DNA from: Siphonodentalium dalli
Taxonomy: Eukaryota > Mollusca > Scaphopoda > Gadilida > Siphonodentaliidae
Length of the DNA: 64,000 bases
Direction of reading: 5' to 3'
Assembly (NCBI GenBank): GCA_032622095.1
Contig: CP136061.1
Span: 20,522,991 to 20,586,990 of the forward strand
Positions within the stretch are counted from its first letter, which is position 1. Each line of letters begins with the position of its first letter. Below the pieces are notes generated by a model that saw nothing but the letters and a program-made list of their open reading frames with translations, was not told the origin of the DNA and did not search any database. Of this stretch, positions 43,401 through 55,372 are shown one piece after another. A program made the translations under genes and the position numbers.

Positions 43401-46400
43401 ATCATGAACCTAACTCTACCTATCGTGGGGAGGAATCATGAACCTAACTCTACCTATTGTGGGGAGGAATCATGAACCTAACTCTACCTATTGTGGGGGA
43501 GGAATCATGAACCTAACTCTACCTATTGTGGGGAGGAATCATGAACCTAACTCTACCTATTGTGGGGAGGAATCATGAACCTAACTCTACCTATTGTGGG
43601 GAGGAATCATGAACCTAACTCTACCTATTGTGGGGAGGAATCATGAACCTAACTCTACCCATTGTGGGGAGGAATCATGAACCTAACTCTACCTATTGTG
43701 GGGAGGAATCATGAACCTAACTCTACCTATTGTGGGGAGGAATCATGAACCTAACTCTACCTATTGTGGGGAGGAATCATGAACCTAACTCTACCTATTG
43801 TGGGGAGGAATCATGAACCTAACTCTACCTATTGTGGGGAGGAATCATGAACCTAACTCTACCTAGTGTGGGGAGGAATCATGAACCTAACTCTACCTAT
43901 TGTGGGGAGGAATCATGAACCTAACTCTACCTAGTGTGGGGAGGAATCATGAACCTAACTCTACCTAGTGTGGGGAGGAATCATGAACCTAACTCTACCT
44001 ATTGTGGGGAGGAATCATGAACCTAACTCTACCTATTGTGGGGAGGAATCATGAACCTAACTCTACCTATTGTGGGGAGGAATCATGAACCTAACTCTAC
44101 CTAGTGTGGGGAGGAATCATGAACCTAACTCTACCTATTGTGGGGAGGAATCATGAACCTAACTCTACCTAATGAGGAATCATGAACCTAACTCTACCTA
44201 TTGTGGGGAGGAATCATGATCCTAACTCTACCTAGTGTGGGGAGGAATAATGAACCTAACTCTACCTATTGTGGGGAGGAATCATGATCCTAACTCTACC
44301 TAGTGTGGGGAGGAATCATGAACCTAACTCTACCTATTGTGGGGAGGAATCATGATCCTAACTCTACCTAGTGTGGGGAGGAATCATGAACCTAACTCTA
44401 CCTATTGTGGGGAGGAATCATGATCCTAACTCTACCTATTGTGAGGAGGAATCATGATCCTAACTCTACCTATTGTGGGGAGGAATCATGAACCTAACTC
44501 TACCTATTGTGGGGAGGAATCATGAACCTAACTCTACCCATTGTGGGGAGGAATCATGAACCTAACTCTACCTAGTGTGGGGAGGAATCATGAACCTAAC
44601 TCTACCTAGTGTGGGGAGGAATCATGAACCTAACTCTACCTATTGTGGGGAGGAATCATGAACCTACCTCTACCTATTGTGGGGAGGAATCATGAACCTA
44701 ACTCTACCCATTGTGGGGAGGAATCATGAACCTAACTCTACCTATTGTGGGGAGGAATCATGAACCTAACTCTACCTAGTGTGGGGAGGAATCATGAACC
44801 TAACTCTACCCATTGTGGGGAGGAATCATGAACCTAACTCTACCTATTGTGGGGAGGAATCATGAACCTAACTCTACCTAGTGTGGGGAGGAATCATGAA
44901 CCTAACTCTACCCATTGTGGGGAGGAATCATGAACCTAACTCTACCTATTGTGGGGAGGAATCATGAACCTAACTCTACCTAGTGTGGGGAGGAATCATG
45001 AACCTAACTCTACCTATTGTGGGGAGGAATCATGAGTTTCCTAACTCTACCTATTGTGGGGAGGAATCATGAAACAATTTGCTTCCCACCCCGTGGCTTG
45101 TAATTTCCTAACTCTACCCATTGTGGTGAGGAATCATGAACCTAACTCTACCTAGTGTGGGGAGGAATCATGAACCTAACTCTACCTATTGTGGGGAGGA
45201 ATCATGATCCTAACTCTACCTATTGTGGGGAGGAATCATGAACCTAACTCTACCTATTGTGGGGAGGAATCATGAACCTAACTCTACCCATTGTGGGGAG
45301 GAATCATGAACCTAACTCTACCTATTGTGGGGAGGAATCATGAACCTAACTCTACCCATTGTGGGGAGGAATCATGAACCTAACTCTACCTATTGTGGGG
45401 AGGAATCATGAACCTAACTCTACCTATTGTGGGGAGGAATCATGAACCTAACTCTACCCATTGTGGGGAGGAATCATGAACCTAACTCTACCTATTGTGG
45501 GGAGGAATCATGAACCTAACTCTACCCATTGTGGGGAGGAATCATGAACCTAACTCTACCTATTGTGGGGAGGAATCATGAACCTAACTCTACCCATTGT
45601 GGGGAGGAATCATGAACCTAACTCTACCCATTGTGGGGAGGAATCATGAACCTAACTCTACCTATTGTGGGGAGGAATCATGAACCTAACTCTACCCATT
45701 GTGGGGAGGAATCATGAACCTAACTCTACCTATTGTGGGGAGGAATCATGAACCTAACTCTACCTATTGTGGGGAGGAATCATGAACCTAACTCTACCCA
45801 TTGTGGGGAGGAATCATGAACCTAACTCTACCCATTGTGGGGAGGAATCATGAACCTAACTCTACCCATTGTGGGGAGGAATCATGAACCTAACTCTACC
45901 CATTGTGGGGAGGAATCATGAACCTAACTCTACCTATTGTGGGGAGGAATCATGAACCTAACTCTACCTATTGTGGGGAGGAATCATGAACCTAACTCTA
46001 CCCATTGTGGGGAGGAATCATGAACCTAACTCTACCCATTGTGGGGAGGAATCATGAACCTAACTCTACCCATTGTGGGGAGGAATCATGAACCTAACTC
46101 TACCTATTGTGGGGAGGAATCATGAACCTAACTCTACCTATTGTGGGGAGGAATCATGAACCTAACTCTACCTATTGTGGGGAGGAATCATGAACCTAAC
46201 TCTACCTATTGTGGGGAGGAATCATGAACCTAACTCTACCTATTGTGGGGAGGAATCATGAACCTAACTCTACCCATTGTGGGGAGGAATCATGAACCTA
46301 ACTCTACCCATTGTGGGGAGGAATCATGAACCTAACTCTACCCATTGTGGGGAGGAATCATGAACCTAACTCTACCTATTGTGGGGAGGAATCATGAACC

Positions 46401-48098
46401 TAACTCTACCCATTGTGGGGAGGAATCATGAACCTAACTCTACCCATTGTGGGGAGGAATCATGAACCTAACTCTACCCATTGTGGGGAGGAATCATGAA
46501 CCTAACTCTACCCATTGTGGGGAGGAATCATGAACCTAACTCTACCTATTGTGGGGAGGAATCATGAACCTAACTCTACCTATTGTGGGGAGGAATCATG
46601 AACCTAACTCTACCCATTGTGGGGAGGAATCATGAACCTAACTCTACCCATTGTGGGGAGGAATCATGAACCTAACTCTACCCATTGTGGGGAGGAATCA
46701 TGAACCTAACTCTACCCATTGTGGGGAGGAATCATGAACCTAACTCTACCTATTGTGGGGAGGAATCATGAACCTAACTCTACCTATTGTGGGGAGGAAT
46801 CATGAACCTAACTCTACCCATTGTGGGGAGGAATCATGAACCTAACTCTACCCATTGTGGGGAGGAATCATGAACCTAACTCTACCCATTGTGGGGAGGA
46901 ATCATGAACCTAACTCTACCTATTGTGGGGAGGAATCATGAACCTAACTCTACCCATTGTGGGGAGGAATCATGAACCTAACTCTACCCATTGTGGGGAG
47001 GAATCATGAACCTAACTCTACCTATTGTGGGGAGGAATCATGAACCTAACTCTACCTATTGTGGGGAGGAATCATGAACCTAACTCTACCTATTGTGGGG
47101 AGGAATCATGAACCTAACTCTACCTATTGTGGGGAGGAATCATGAACCTCACTCTACCTATTGTGGGGAGGAATCATGAACCTAACTCTACCTATTGTGG
47201 GGAGGAATCATGAACCTAACTCTACCTATTGTGGGGAGGAATCATGAACCTAACTCTACCTATTGTGGGGAGGAATCATGAACCTAACTCTACCTATTGT
47301 GGGGAGGAATCATGAACCTAACTCTACCTATTGTGGGGAGGAATCATGAACCTAACTCTACCTATTGTGGGGAGGAATCATGAACCTAACTCTACCTATT
47401 GTGGGGAGGAATCATGAACCTAACTCTACCTATTGTGGGGAGGAATCATGAACCTAACTCTACCTATTGTGGGGAGGAATCATGAACCTAACTCTACCTA
47501 TTGTGGGGAGGAATCATGAACCTAACTCTACCCATTGTGGGGAGGAATCATGAACCTAACTCTACCTATCGTGGGGAGGAATCATGAACCTAACTCTACC
47601 CATTGTGGGGAGGAATCATGAACCTAACTCTACCTATTGTGGGGAGGAATCATGAACCTAACTCTACCTATTGTGGGGAGGAATCATGAACCTAACTCTA
47701 CCTATTGTGGGGAGGAATCATGAACCTAACTCTACCTATTGTGGGGAGGAATCATGAACCTAACTCTACCCATTGTGGGGAGGAATCATGAACCTAACTC
47801 TACCCATTGTGGGGAGGAATCATGAACCTAACTCTACCCATTGTGGGGAGGAATCATGAACCTAACTCTACCTATTGTGGGGAGGAATCATGAACCTAAC
47901 TCTACCTATTGTGGGGAGGAATCATGAACCTAACTCTACCTATCGTGGGGAGGAATCATGAACCTAACTCTACCCATTGTGGGGAGGAATCATGAACCTA
48001 ACTCTACCCATTGTGGGGAGGAATCATGAACCTAACTCTACCCATTGTGGGGAGGAATCATGAACCTAACTCTACCTATTGTTGGGAGGAATCATGAA
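40431..48098 (+). repeat. 34-bp satellite array, ~225 copies
   Basis: Unit 'aatcatgaacctaactctac' + 'ctattgtggggagg' (34 bp). Variants differ mainly at tattg/tatcg/cattg/tagtg. The tatcg type is common before 43.5 kb, tagtg at 43.8-45.2 kb and cattg from 44.5 kb onward, so variants spread locally. Three spacers at about 42290, 43003 and 45075 carry 'gcttcccacc(c)cgtggcttg', identical to the array's left flank (40402-40422). Unbroken by other elements. Confidence 0.96.
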
Positions 48099-48106
48099 AC
48101 AATTTG

Positions 48107-48610
48107 AAATATGATCCTGAACACTGCAAAATCCTATCATCAATAAAAGTCTAACACCATGAAAATTAAGTCCTCGATATTTTTCTGTTTTGAACATTTT
48201 TTAAATCTGAATCTGATTGAAATATGTAGTCCTAGAATATATATATATAGGTCTAAATACAGACAAATTCAGGCTGTGATCTTTTTTATTGTCTGTTTTA
48301 CAAAATGTATTTGTAATTTGTAATTGATTTAGCAGATTTTGAGTGGTCAATGTTTAGTGAGGTCGGAGAACATTTAAATTTTTTAATTTGACTGGCCTTA
48401 AGATTTCCAAGTGTTGGAAATTTCCAAACTGACAATAAGATTGTAAAATTCCCGTCGAAAGTTTTGACTGAATGTAGGAAAGTTGTTCCCCGCTAAATAC
48501 TGATGCCCGAGTCCCTGTTACGACAGTCGTTTTATGTATAGTTTTATTCTATTTTCTTGACTCGCGACGGGAGTAGCATCAAATAATCCCTTGTGTATTC
48601 TTAAAGAAAG
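48107..48610. other. Unannotated intergenic sequence
   Basis: Unique AT-rich sequence downstream of the satellite; no gene or repeat. Confidence 0.4.
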
Positions 48611-48618
48611 CCCATGAG

Positions 48619-48871
48619 CAAGCCTTGAAATAGTGTGTCTGTCATTTGCAGAATGAGGTCCCCAGAGGGTGAATTTAGTGATGCTACCCCACATAGCGGG
48701 CTAGCATCACCAAATTCACCCTCTGGGGACCTCATTCTGCTTACAGCTCGGCAGAAGAGGTTCCCAGAGGGTGAATTTGGTGATGCTAGCCCACTATGCT
48801 GGGTAGCATCACTAAATTCACCCTCTGGGGACCTCATTCAGCAAATGACAGGCACACTATTTCAAGGCTTG
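48619..48871 (+). mobile_element. CAAGCC foldback, full length with perfect 8-bp TSD
   Basis: 253 bp, CAAGCCTTGAAATAGTG ... CACTATTTCAAGGCTTG, flanked by CCCATGAG at 48611-48618 and 48872-48879. Opposite-strand frames here are the self-complementary module. It lies about 130 bp downstream of the orphan exon's donor. Confidence 0.94.
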
Positions 48872-49001
48872 CCCATGAGTATTCTTAAAATAACACTCAT
48901 GCAATCAAAAAGGTTGAGCATTCTGCCAGATATTAGCTGTGTCAAGACAAAGGGATAAAACGCTGGTGGGTTTTAAATATATAGAATATCACCATACTTA
49001 C

Positions 49002-49383
49002 ACAACTTCTGAGAAATACTCGGACACTCGCGAGTCTTTCGATGAAGCACACTATCTCCACCACCCTGAATCATTTGTGCATAGTTGATGATTTCATTTA
49101 TCCTGCACTCGTATATACTATTGTGGAATATAACATTCCCCTTGTCTATCTTTTTCTCTAGAACAATAGGATAATTTGTCATATGACGGTGAATAACGAT
49201 GATTAAAATAATTATTCCAAGGACGAAACTGGAGCATATGATGCCCCTCCGTAACGTGCAGCATCTCAGCAGATCTGTGTCATCTATAAGTTCATCATCG
49301 ATATTATCTTCATTATCACTGCTTCCTTTTTGGTAATCATAGTGGTAGTTATACTCATAATATTCTTTTCTCTCTTTATCCAT
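49002..49383 (-). CDS. First coding exon of an unidentified type II membrane protein
   Basis: The ATG (49383) opens 127 codons plus one base. Layout: a 46-residue cytosolic tail with a Tyr-rich start (EYYEYNYHYDY) and a very acidic stretch (SSDNEDNIDDELIDDTD, 21-37); basic RCCTLRR just before the membrane; one hydrophobic segment (about 47-64, GIICSSFVLGIIILIIVI); then a luminal or extracellular stem ending RKTRECPSISQKL. Splice signals support it strongly: tgtgtttcag precedes GTTC-ATG, so the exon starts at 49387 within the 5' UTR, and the end is AAGTTGT|gtaagtatg. The upstream in-frame Met (MCFRF) falls in the intron and is not used. A positive-inside single anchor with a stem fits Golgi glycosyl- or sulfotransferases, but other type II proteins such as TNF ligands look alike. 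I do not recognise the family. Downstream exons should lie left of 49002 but none was found in the window. Confidence 0.75.
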
Positions 49384-49434
49384 GAACCTGAAACACATGT
49401 ATATAATTTTGGAGTTTCATGTGGTGCAGTTTAA

Positions 49435-49580
49435 CCCTTTCATGACGGGAGCTGCGCTGGTACAGCATTAACCCTTTCATTATGGGAGCTTTCTGAATTT
49501 TTGCAACCTGTGCCAATGCATTCTCTTATATATGCGAGTCGACCATAGGTCGCCTCCCATATATAGAGACTGCACTGGCC
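49435..49580 (+). mobile_element. Nested family B foldback remnants
   Basis: TTAA (49431-49434) then CCTTTCATGACGGGAGCTGC, which is the inverse of the family B right end. Within it a second TTAACCCTTTCATTATGGG starts at about 49468 and runs through 'gcattctcttatatatgcga' and its complement. Confidence 0.7.
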
Positions 49581-49800
49581 TAACAAATTTTATATTATTT
49601 TTTATAATTGTTAATAAATGTAAGAAAACATGAAAGAAATGATAAAAAAAATTGGTAATGAATGTAAGAAATAATGATAAAAATTAAAAACATTGTTGAA
49701 GAATGTAAGAAAAATAATAAAGATTGTAAGAAAAAATGATAAAAAAAATGATAAAATTGTTAAAGAATGTAAGAAAAAATTATAAAATGATGACATGCAC
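49581..49800 (+). repeat. AAGAATGTAAGAAAAAATGATAAAA degenerate repeat
   Basis: Seven or so copies of 'gaatgtaagaaaaaatga'-type sequence. The inverse ('ttcttacattctttaaca') is the loop of family A elements, so this may be an expanded loop of the adjacent TTAA-type element. The minus-strand Phe-rich frame is low-complexity. Confidence 0.7.
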
Positions 49801-50043
49801 AGTGCATTTTTATCACTCAAAAAACCCACACCAAACTACATTCATTCTTATGTTTATATAGCTTTTCCTTATATATTTCCACAAAAATCAGCTTATTCTC
49901 TTGGATGCTTGCTGTACATCAATACGTAAAATGCCACTCTGTGTGCTATTCATCCATACTGTGTACAGACCTAGTTGAGAGCACCAGCAGTCGACAGTCA
50001 TGTATAAGTTCAGAAATTAGTGCCTCCAAACCAGTGTATCTCA
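49801..50043. other. Unannotated sequence
   Basis: Nothing recognised. Confidence 0.35.
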
Positions 50044-50265
50044 AAGCGTTGAAATAGTGTGTCTGTCATTTGCAGAATGAGGTCCCCCAGAGGGTGAATT
50101 TAGTGACGCTATCCTGTACGGCTCTGCTAGCATCACCAAATTCACCCTCTGGGTACCTCATTCTGCTGAGGCCTCAACTGCTATGGAGACCTAAGATCCA
50201 ATTGAAGTTCCCCAGTTGATGTTCACCAATTAGTCAACTTGATTATGCATTTTATCTTCTGCAAA
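50044..50265 (+). mobile_element. CAAGCC foldback, left half with interior
   Basis: Eroded start 'caaagcgttgaaatagtg', 'tgtctgtcatttgcagaatg', one module pair, then 'tccaattgaagttccccagt', as at 2240-2265 and inverted at 38885. Confidence 0.8.
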
Positions 50266-50870
50266 TTAGAGGTTACCCCAAAACATGTACATCTACACAT
50301 CACTCTCATAAAGATCCCTGTTCCAATTGTAACTGAATTATAAGTAAAGTGGCAACTTATACCCACAAAATTTAGAACTACAAATTATGTAGTACAAGTT
50401 ACAATGAAATCAATTGGTACTCTGTCAACATGATCCACCCAATCAACTCATGCATTGCCTACAAAAATTTAGTAGATATTTTCGTCTGTATTAGTACAAG
50501 ATTAATGCTTCAGCCTTTATATCCAGACTGACAATGATTAAATAATGATGAGGCAATGATGAAAACGTCTTGTCAACTGATTACTGATTGTCTGAACGCA
50601 CAATCAGCCAATCACTGATGCAAATGTCAGGTTTATTTGAGTAATAGTGATCTCCCGATTGCGACAATATTTTGACTCAACGTCAAAGCCTGTTATATCA
50701 AAGAAGCACAGATGACATGGCTGACTTGTGTTTCCTGGCATCAGGCACTCTTTGATTGATGCCACAAACGAAATTCAATAACTGATTTTAATATGGCTTT
50801 AAGTGATGTGAAACACTCTCCGGTTGGAATAATCAAATAGAAATGGAGAATAATCTTATTTTTATGAATA
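50266..50870. other. Unannotated sequence
   Basis: AT-rich. Short 'gaaatggagaataatctta' similarity to 7010 and 12118 suggests an old dispersed repeat near the end. Confidence 0.4.
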
Positions 50871-50874
50871 TTAA

Positions 50875-51078
50875 AGGTACTCAATCCGATTCGACGGTCC
50901 CCATATCATCACATTCCAACAACAACAACATTTTTTGAAATGCCGCTTCAGTTATCATAATCGATTAATTGCCCAAAAATAATGCTAACCACAGTCAACT
51001 ATAGTAAAAAATTGCCCAAAACCTGTTATTTATCAAAGTTTTGTTCAACGAAATTTTGCCAGTTGTCAAATATCTGAC
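50875..51078 (+). mobile_element. TTAA element family E, 5' half
   Basis: TTAA (50871-50874) then AGGTACTCAATCCGATTCG, matching 13470-13680 almost base for base to 'gccagttgtcaaatatctga'. The 3' end is missing. Confidence 0.88.
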
Positions 51079-51129
51079 ACAAAAAAGCCACGTTGGTGTC
51101 GCATAAATGTAGGGGACAAATTCCGATGA

Positions 51130-51305
51130 TAATCAGAATCATAATTCTCATTTTGATTTTAATTTAATACTCCTCTTTTTGATTCTCATGTCAATTCTCG
51201 CAAAAAATAAAAAATATTTAAGCCTTAACCTTTTCATGATGGGAGCTTGGTGTTCATGGCATTCTCTTATATATGCGAGTCTCCCATATGGGGCACATGG
51301 GCGTT
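51130..51305 (+). repeat. 'attctc' repeat trace and family B left fragment
   Basis: 'gattctcat', 'aattctcgcaaaaaa' resemble the repeat at 5697. From about 51223 'ccttaaccttttcatgatgg' and 'ggcattctcttatatatgcg' are the start of a family B foldback. Confidence 0.55.
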
Positions 51306-51338
51306 TTGTTAAAACGAGTAAATTATAAATTAAATAAA

Positions 51339-51832
51339 AGGTTGTTGACCAAAATGTCCCCCGATGAAGGTGGCAGGTTTGAAGGATTTATGGGTTTCAG
51401 ATCCCTATACTACTAACTGTAGGAGGAACTGATTACACCAATATCATATAAAATGCATATTTACCAAATATGTTGCACACCTTTAATTAATGTGTCGATA
51501 AATGGTCAATAAGTCTAAAACAAAAACACATAAAACATTTCTATGTCAAAAAATGGCAATAATTCTGCCAAAATGACTCCGACTGAACTCAAAATCGCAC
51601 GAACGCAGGTTCCCATGCTGGTTGACATCTGTGCCAAGTTAAAAAAAAGTTGACATGAAAATGACAGAATAACGTCTCGGACAAAAAATGCGTCACAGGA
51701 TGTAAGCTTCTATGCCGAAAAATGGCAATAAATCTGCCAAAATGGCAATAACTCCGCCAAAATAAGTCCAACCGAACGCAAAATCGCAGGTTCCCATGCT
51801 GCTTGATATATGTGCCAAGTTAAAAAAATTAA
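51339..51832 (+). repeat. ~500-bp dispersed repeat, copy 2
   Basis: Direct counterpart of 23993-24470; lacks the terminal (GGAC)n block. Confidence 0.75.
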
Positions 51833-52130
51833 AGTGTCAATGGCATTGTAGCTCAACTTGGGGAGGCCTTAATAATTTTATGCTGAGCAGTCAATAGAAT
51901 GATAAAGAAAGTCAAAAAGTTTCAGAAAATGGATTTATTGTGTAAATGAAATTAATTTCATTAAAAAAAATTCTCCAATAAATGTTGGCTGCAGGGTGTA
52001 CCAATAGATTCAAATGTGAAATCCAAGATGACTCCAGGCGTCCATGTTTTAAAAAAAATTTCAGAAGAATTGGACAGCTTCCATCCAGAGGTCACACCAT
52101 AGAACCATATAGTGCAGGGGGTCTGTGACC
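51833..52130. other. Unannotated sequence
   Basis: Nothing recognised. Confidence 0.35.
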
Positions 52131-52345
52131 ACTATGCTCCCAAATGGAGCCTGTTTGAGATCAAAATTTGCACAAAGCTCACAATGGTGTGGGCCCCTAT
52201 ATAGGTAGTGCAGAAAGGGGCCGGCCCCAGGCTGCGCACAAAGGTGGCGCAGGCCCCTCCACCGAAGAGTGCCTGTTTAAGATCAAATATGTTCCACATG
52301 CCCCAATATAGGTAGCACACAAAGGGCCTGTTTCAGACAGTATAC
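52131..52345 (+). repeat. Two-unit tandem repeat
   Basis: 'gagcctgttt.agatcaaa', 'cacaatggtgtgggcccc', 'tataggtag.gca.aaaggg' recurs in part at 52262-52345. No ORF. Confidence 0.55.
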
Positions 52346-52771
52346 ATTAAATATACAATATAGATTTTGTTGCATTCCATGTGCATGTATGCATATAATG
52401 TCGGAGCAGGGGGGGGGGGGGTAAAATATAAAGTTCTTAGTGAAGTAGTGTTCTTATTGAAATAAAGTACATGTATTCCCACACCTCCATGCAGTGACAA
52501 GAGAAGCATAGCCATTCCATTTCTAATAGAAATGAGAATTTGTTCATGCACGCAAACACCAGAAAGTAACTAAGAACATTTATTTACCTAAGGGTAATCA
52601 CCTAGTTTACATATAAATGAGGTTTTTCACACTGTAATTGTAACGGTCAGTAGTTTCAGGGATGTTAAGCTTTGTGACTGGTGGGGGTTTTGGGAGACAC
52701 CCCCAAATTTGGTAAAAACTTCAAAATGATTTGGAAACTGATTTCATACCTGACAAAAATCTATTGACAAT
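52346..52771. other. Unannotated sequence with G-run
   Basis: An 11-G run near 52410; no gene. Confidence 0.35.
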
Positions 52772-52866
52772 TTGACATTATATATTTACATTATACATTT
52801 ACATTATACATTTACATTATACATTTACATTATACATTTACATTATACATTTACATTATATATATT
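52772..52866 (+). repeat. 13-bp microsatellite-like array (TACATTTACATTA)
   Basis: Seven near-identical units of 'acattatacattt'. Confidence 0.9.
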
Positions 52867-53395
52867 AAATATACAATGTTTTCATTGTTTGATTTTCAAA
52901 CTGGTAATTAGTGGGGAATTTTTGTTTTGTTTACCAACAGTATGATATTTTTCTACTTTTGATAAACATTTTGGTCTGAAATGGCCATCTGTTGGAAATT
53001 TTCATTTCCAACCTTTGCCAGCTTAGGTGTGTGTGTCACGTTGGACATTTTCAACAGTTGGAAAGTTCCCAAGAGAGGTATAGAGACACATATAGGGACA
53101 CAAGAGGTATAGATAAACAATTGTATTCCACACGCATTGATGTGTGGTACATAGGGTGCAAATATAATTTCACAATTTGACAAATCTCAAAATTTGTTTG
53201 GTTCAAGGGGGGTACATTTTTATTTCAATGTTTACACCCCCCCCCACCCAAATGGGGCCCTGTATAGCCACGTCCCAGAGAATTTTGTGTACACTACCAA
53301 GCATACAGCATTAACTAACATTAACTAATTACGCTTATTCGTAATTGGCTGAATCATTCTTTTCTTACCTTGGATAATATGGTATCATCTAAAAT
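52867..53395. other. Unannotated sequence
   Basis: Opposed short frames near 52953-53183 have no family match. Confidence 0.4.
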
Positions 53396-53557
53396 GGTAA
53401 TTTGATGGTAATTTAATAAAATGGTAACACTTAAGCATAATTAATTCCTCATAGCACAGCATAACATGAAAATTAATTATACGTTCAGTTATGCTTAAGC
53501 GTAAATCAATTATACTTGATTTACGCTTAATAGAAAATGCTAAATGTGAATAATGCT

Positions 53558-53938
53558 TCACCCTTCGTGAAACTTCCTGAAATTTTTTGAAAACCCTGTG
53601 CCAATGCATTTTCTTATATGTGTCTCCCCAGCCCTCATAATTGGCTACGGCAATCGGCAATGCCGAAGCCATTTGCTGAAGCAAACTAGGCCACGGTAAA
53701 GGGTTGCCGTAGCAGATTGCCGAAGCCAGACAATCTGAATTAAAAGGGCTGCTCCCAAAGGGAGCCTCGCACATATACTGTACGAGAAGACATTGGCCTA
53801 ACAATACCATAACCTTGTAAGCTGGTGCATATTCTTATATATGTGAGGCTCCCTTATATGGGAGACTTGCATATATAAGAGAATGCACTGGCACAGGGTA
53901 TTTAATGCTTCATCAGCACAGCTCCCATAATGGAATGG
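53558..53938 (+). mobile_element. TTAA foldback family B, near full length, with nested insertion
   Basis: Left end eroded (CACCCTTCGTGAAACTTCC), right end 'gctcccataatggaatgg' + TTAA (53939-53942). Interior as at 16690-16958, interrupted by a 123-bp element at 53629. Confidence 0.8.
53629..53751 (+). mobile_element. Small element CAGCCCT...AGGGCTG with 5-bp TSD, nested in family B
   Basis: 123 bp, terminal CAGCCCT/AGGGCTG plus inner inverted 'ggctacggcaatc' and 'gattgccgaagcc' blocks. Flanked by CTCCC (53624-53628, 53752-53756). Removing it and one CTCCC leaves 'gtctcccaaagggagcctcg', the expected family B palindrome centre. Confidence 0.85.
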
Positions 53939-54640
53939 TTAAGCATAATGAATCTATACACTTTTAAAGCCTAAACAAATTACATTTAAGCGTAAACACT
54001 ATTGATTACACTCAAGTGCAATTCACCATCTAATTGTGAATTCATTTTGCATATTATAATTCACTAATAATTTATAGTAATAGATGTGAATTTGACCTCC
54101 CATACATTTCATCTTCCAACAAAATGAGAGTTCTTTTATATGGAAAAAAATAAAGGAATTCCATAGTTTGCTGACAAAAATTCAGTTATGGGCCTACAAA
54201 ATCTCAGATTTAAAAACAATTTTGAACATTTTATAATGGAGTACTGTGCGACATGCATCAGAGACATGAACTAGTATATATATATAGCAGCTATCTAATC
54301 TAGAATGACCCTGTTGAGGTTGTTGTATAAGATTGAGTGTAATATATTTATGTTTGAACATATGGCAATATTAGTATACATACCGTATATATGTATGTTA
54401 TATTTCGCTGAAATAAAGTATAGTACCCACTTTTTAGTTGAATAATTAAAATAAAACAGTATCTGTGAGTTGGTCTTTAATTGGTCACAATATTTACGCT
54501 TCAGTGCAAATGATTTATACTTCAGCACAAATGATTTGCCATTCAGAGCAAATAAATTGATAATCATATATTTGTGCTGAAGTGCAATTGCAAATGAATT
54601 GCACTGAAGCATAAATGATTTTGTGCTGAAGCACAAATAA

Positions 54641-55185
54641 GAAATTAATATCCCATACTTCATCTCAGCTTGAATAAATGTTATGTATAAAACTACTAGA
54701 CTAAAAAGCAAACAAAAAATATAGCTTCATAAAATTCTGCTGGGTGGTGAGCTATGAATATATATGAATATCCTACATCTTTCATTTTTCACCATTTAAA
54801 TATTAATCTCAAGCACAAACTTGCATTTAGTTGTTGTATGTGAATATAGCTTACTGGCCTAGGCTACTAGCCTGTGTGAGCGTGTCCACTTACCTTCGCA
54901 ACATGTGGTCACATTTCATAGCAAATTAGGCAAAATTGCACGAAATGACATCTTCCTCGTAATCGGTGATGTGATGTATTGTTGACAATTAGGTACTAAA
55001 TCCAATTAGTTACCGTATAAGATATGCTCTACTGTTTTTTAATTCTCATTTTTCAATCAATAATTTGCGCACCATTTGAACTTCGAAGCGACGTGTACAT
55101 GCTTATGATGTAAGGACTAAGTGTAAAAATAGATGTAAGATCTATGCATCACGTGATCATGTTGCCTTAAGCCTTGCATCAAAAT
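54641..55185. other. Unannotated sequence
   Basis: No gene or repeat recognised. Confidence 0.4.
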
Positions 55186-55189
55186 CCAC

Positions 55190-55372
55190 TTACCCCCATA
55201 GGGAGCCTCCGTATATAAGAGAATGCACTGACTTACAAGGTCAAGGTAAATATTGTTAGGCCAATGTATTCTCTTATATGTACGAGACTCCATATGGGAG
55301 ACTCACATATATAAAAGAATGCACTGGTACAGGGTTTTCGCAAAATTTCAGGAAGCTCCAGTCATGGAAGGG
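55190..55372 (-). mobile_element. TTAA foldback family B, reverse orientation, right-truncated
   Basis: Ends 'gctccagtcatggaaggg' + TTAA (55373-55376), the inverse of the family's left end. Contains 'aagagaatgcactg' and 'ttgttaggccaatgtattc'. The other terminus is lost. Confidence 0.8.

Larger units (their letters stand above)
53396..54640 (+). repeat. Region of degenerate TTAAGCGTAAAT / TTCAGCACAAAT motifs
   Basis: Clusters of 12-20-bp motifs in both orientations ('atgcttaagcgtaaatc', 'acttcagcacaaatgattt', 'gtgctgaagcacaaat') at 53396-53545, 53940-54030 and 54490-54640. Adjacent motifs form small inverted pairs. The 138-codon minus-strand frame at 54295-54711 arises from this AT-rich repeat and has biased, low-complexity content. 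Confidence 0.6.

Noticed and set aside
40431-48098. Telomeric or CRISPR-like array
   Set aside because: The 34-bp units are contiguous without unique spacers, so not CRISPR; 'cctaac' resembles telomere sequence but is one part of a 34-bp unit.
48601-48958. Opposed frames with 'SPSGDLI' peptides, as also at 2100, 5000, 35600 and 38700
   Set aside because: They occur on both strands of every CAAGCC foldback because its module is self-complementary; not genes.
54295-54711. 138-codon minus-strand frame as a membrane protein
   Set aside because: Composition is driven by AT-rich 'ttcagcacaaat' repeats; no conserved motif or splice signals.
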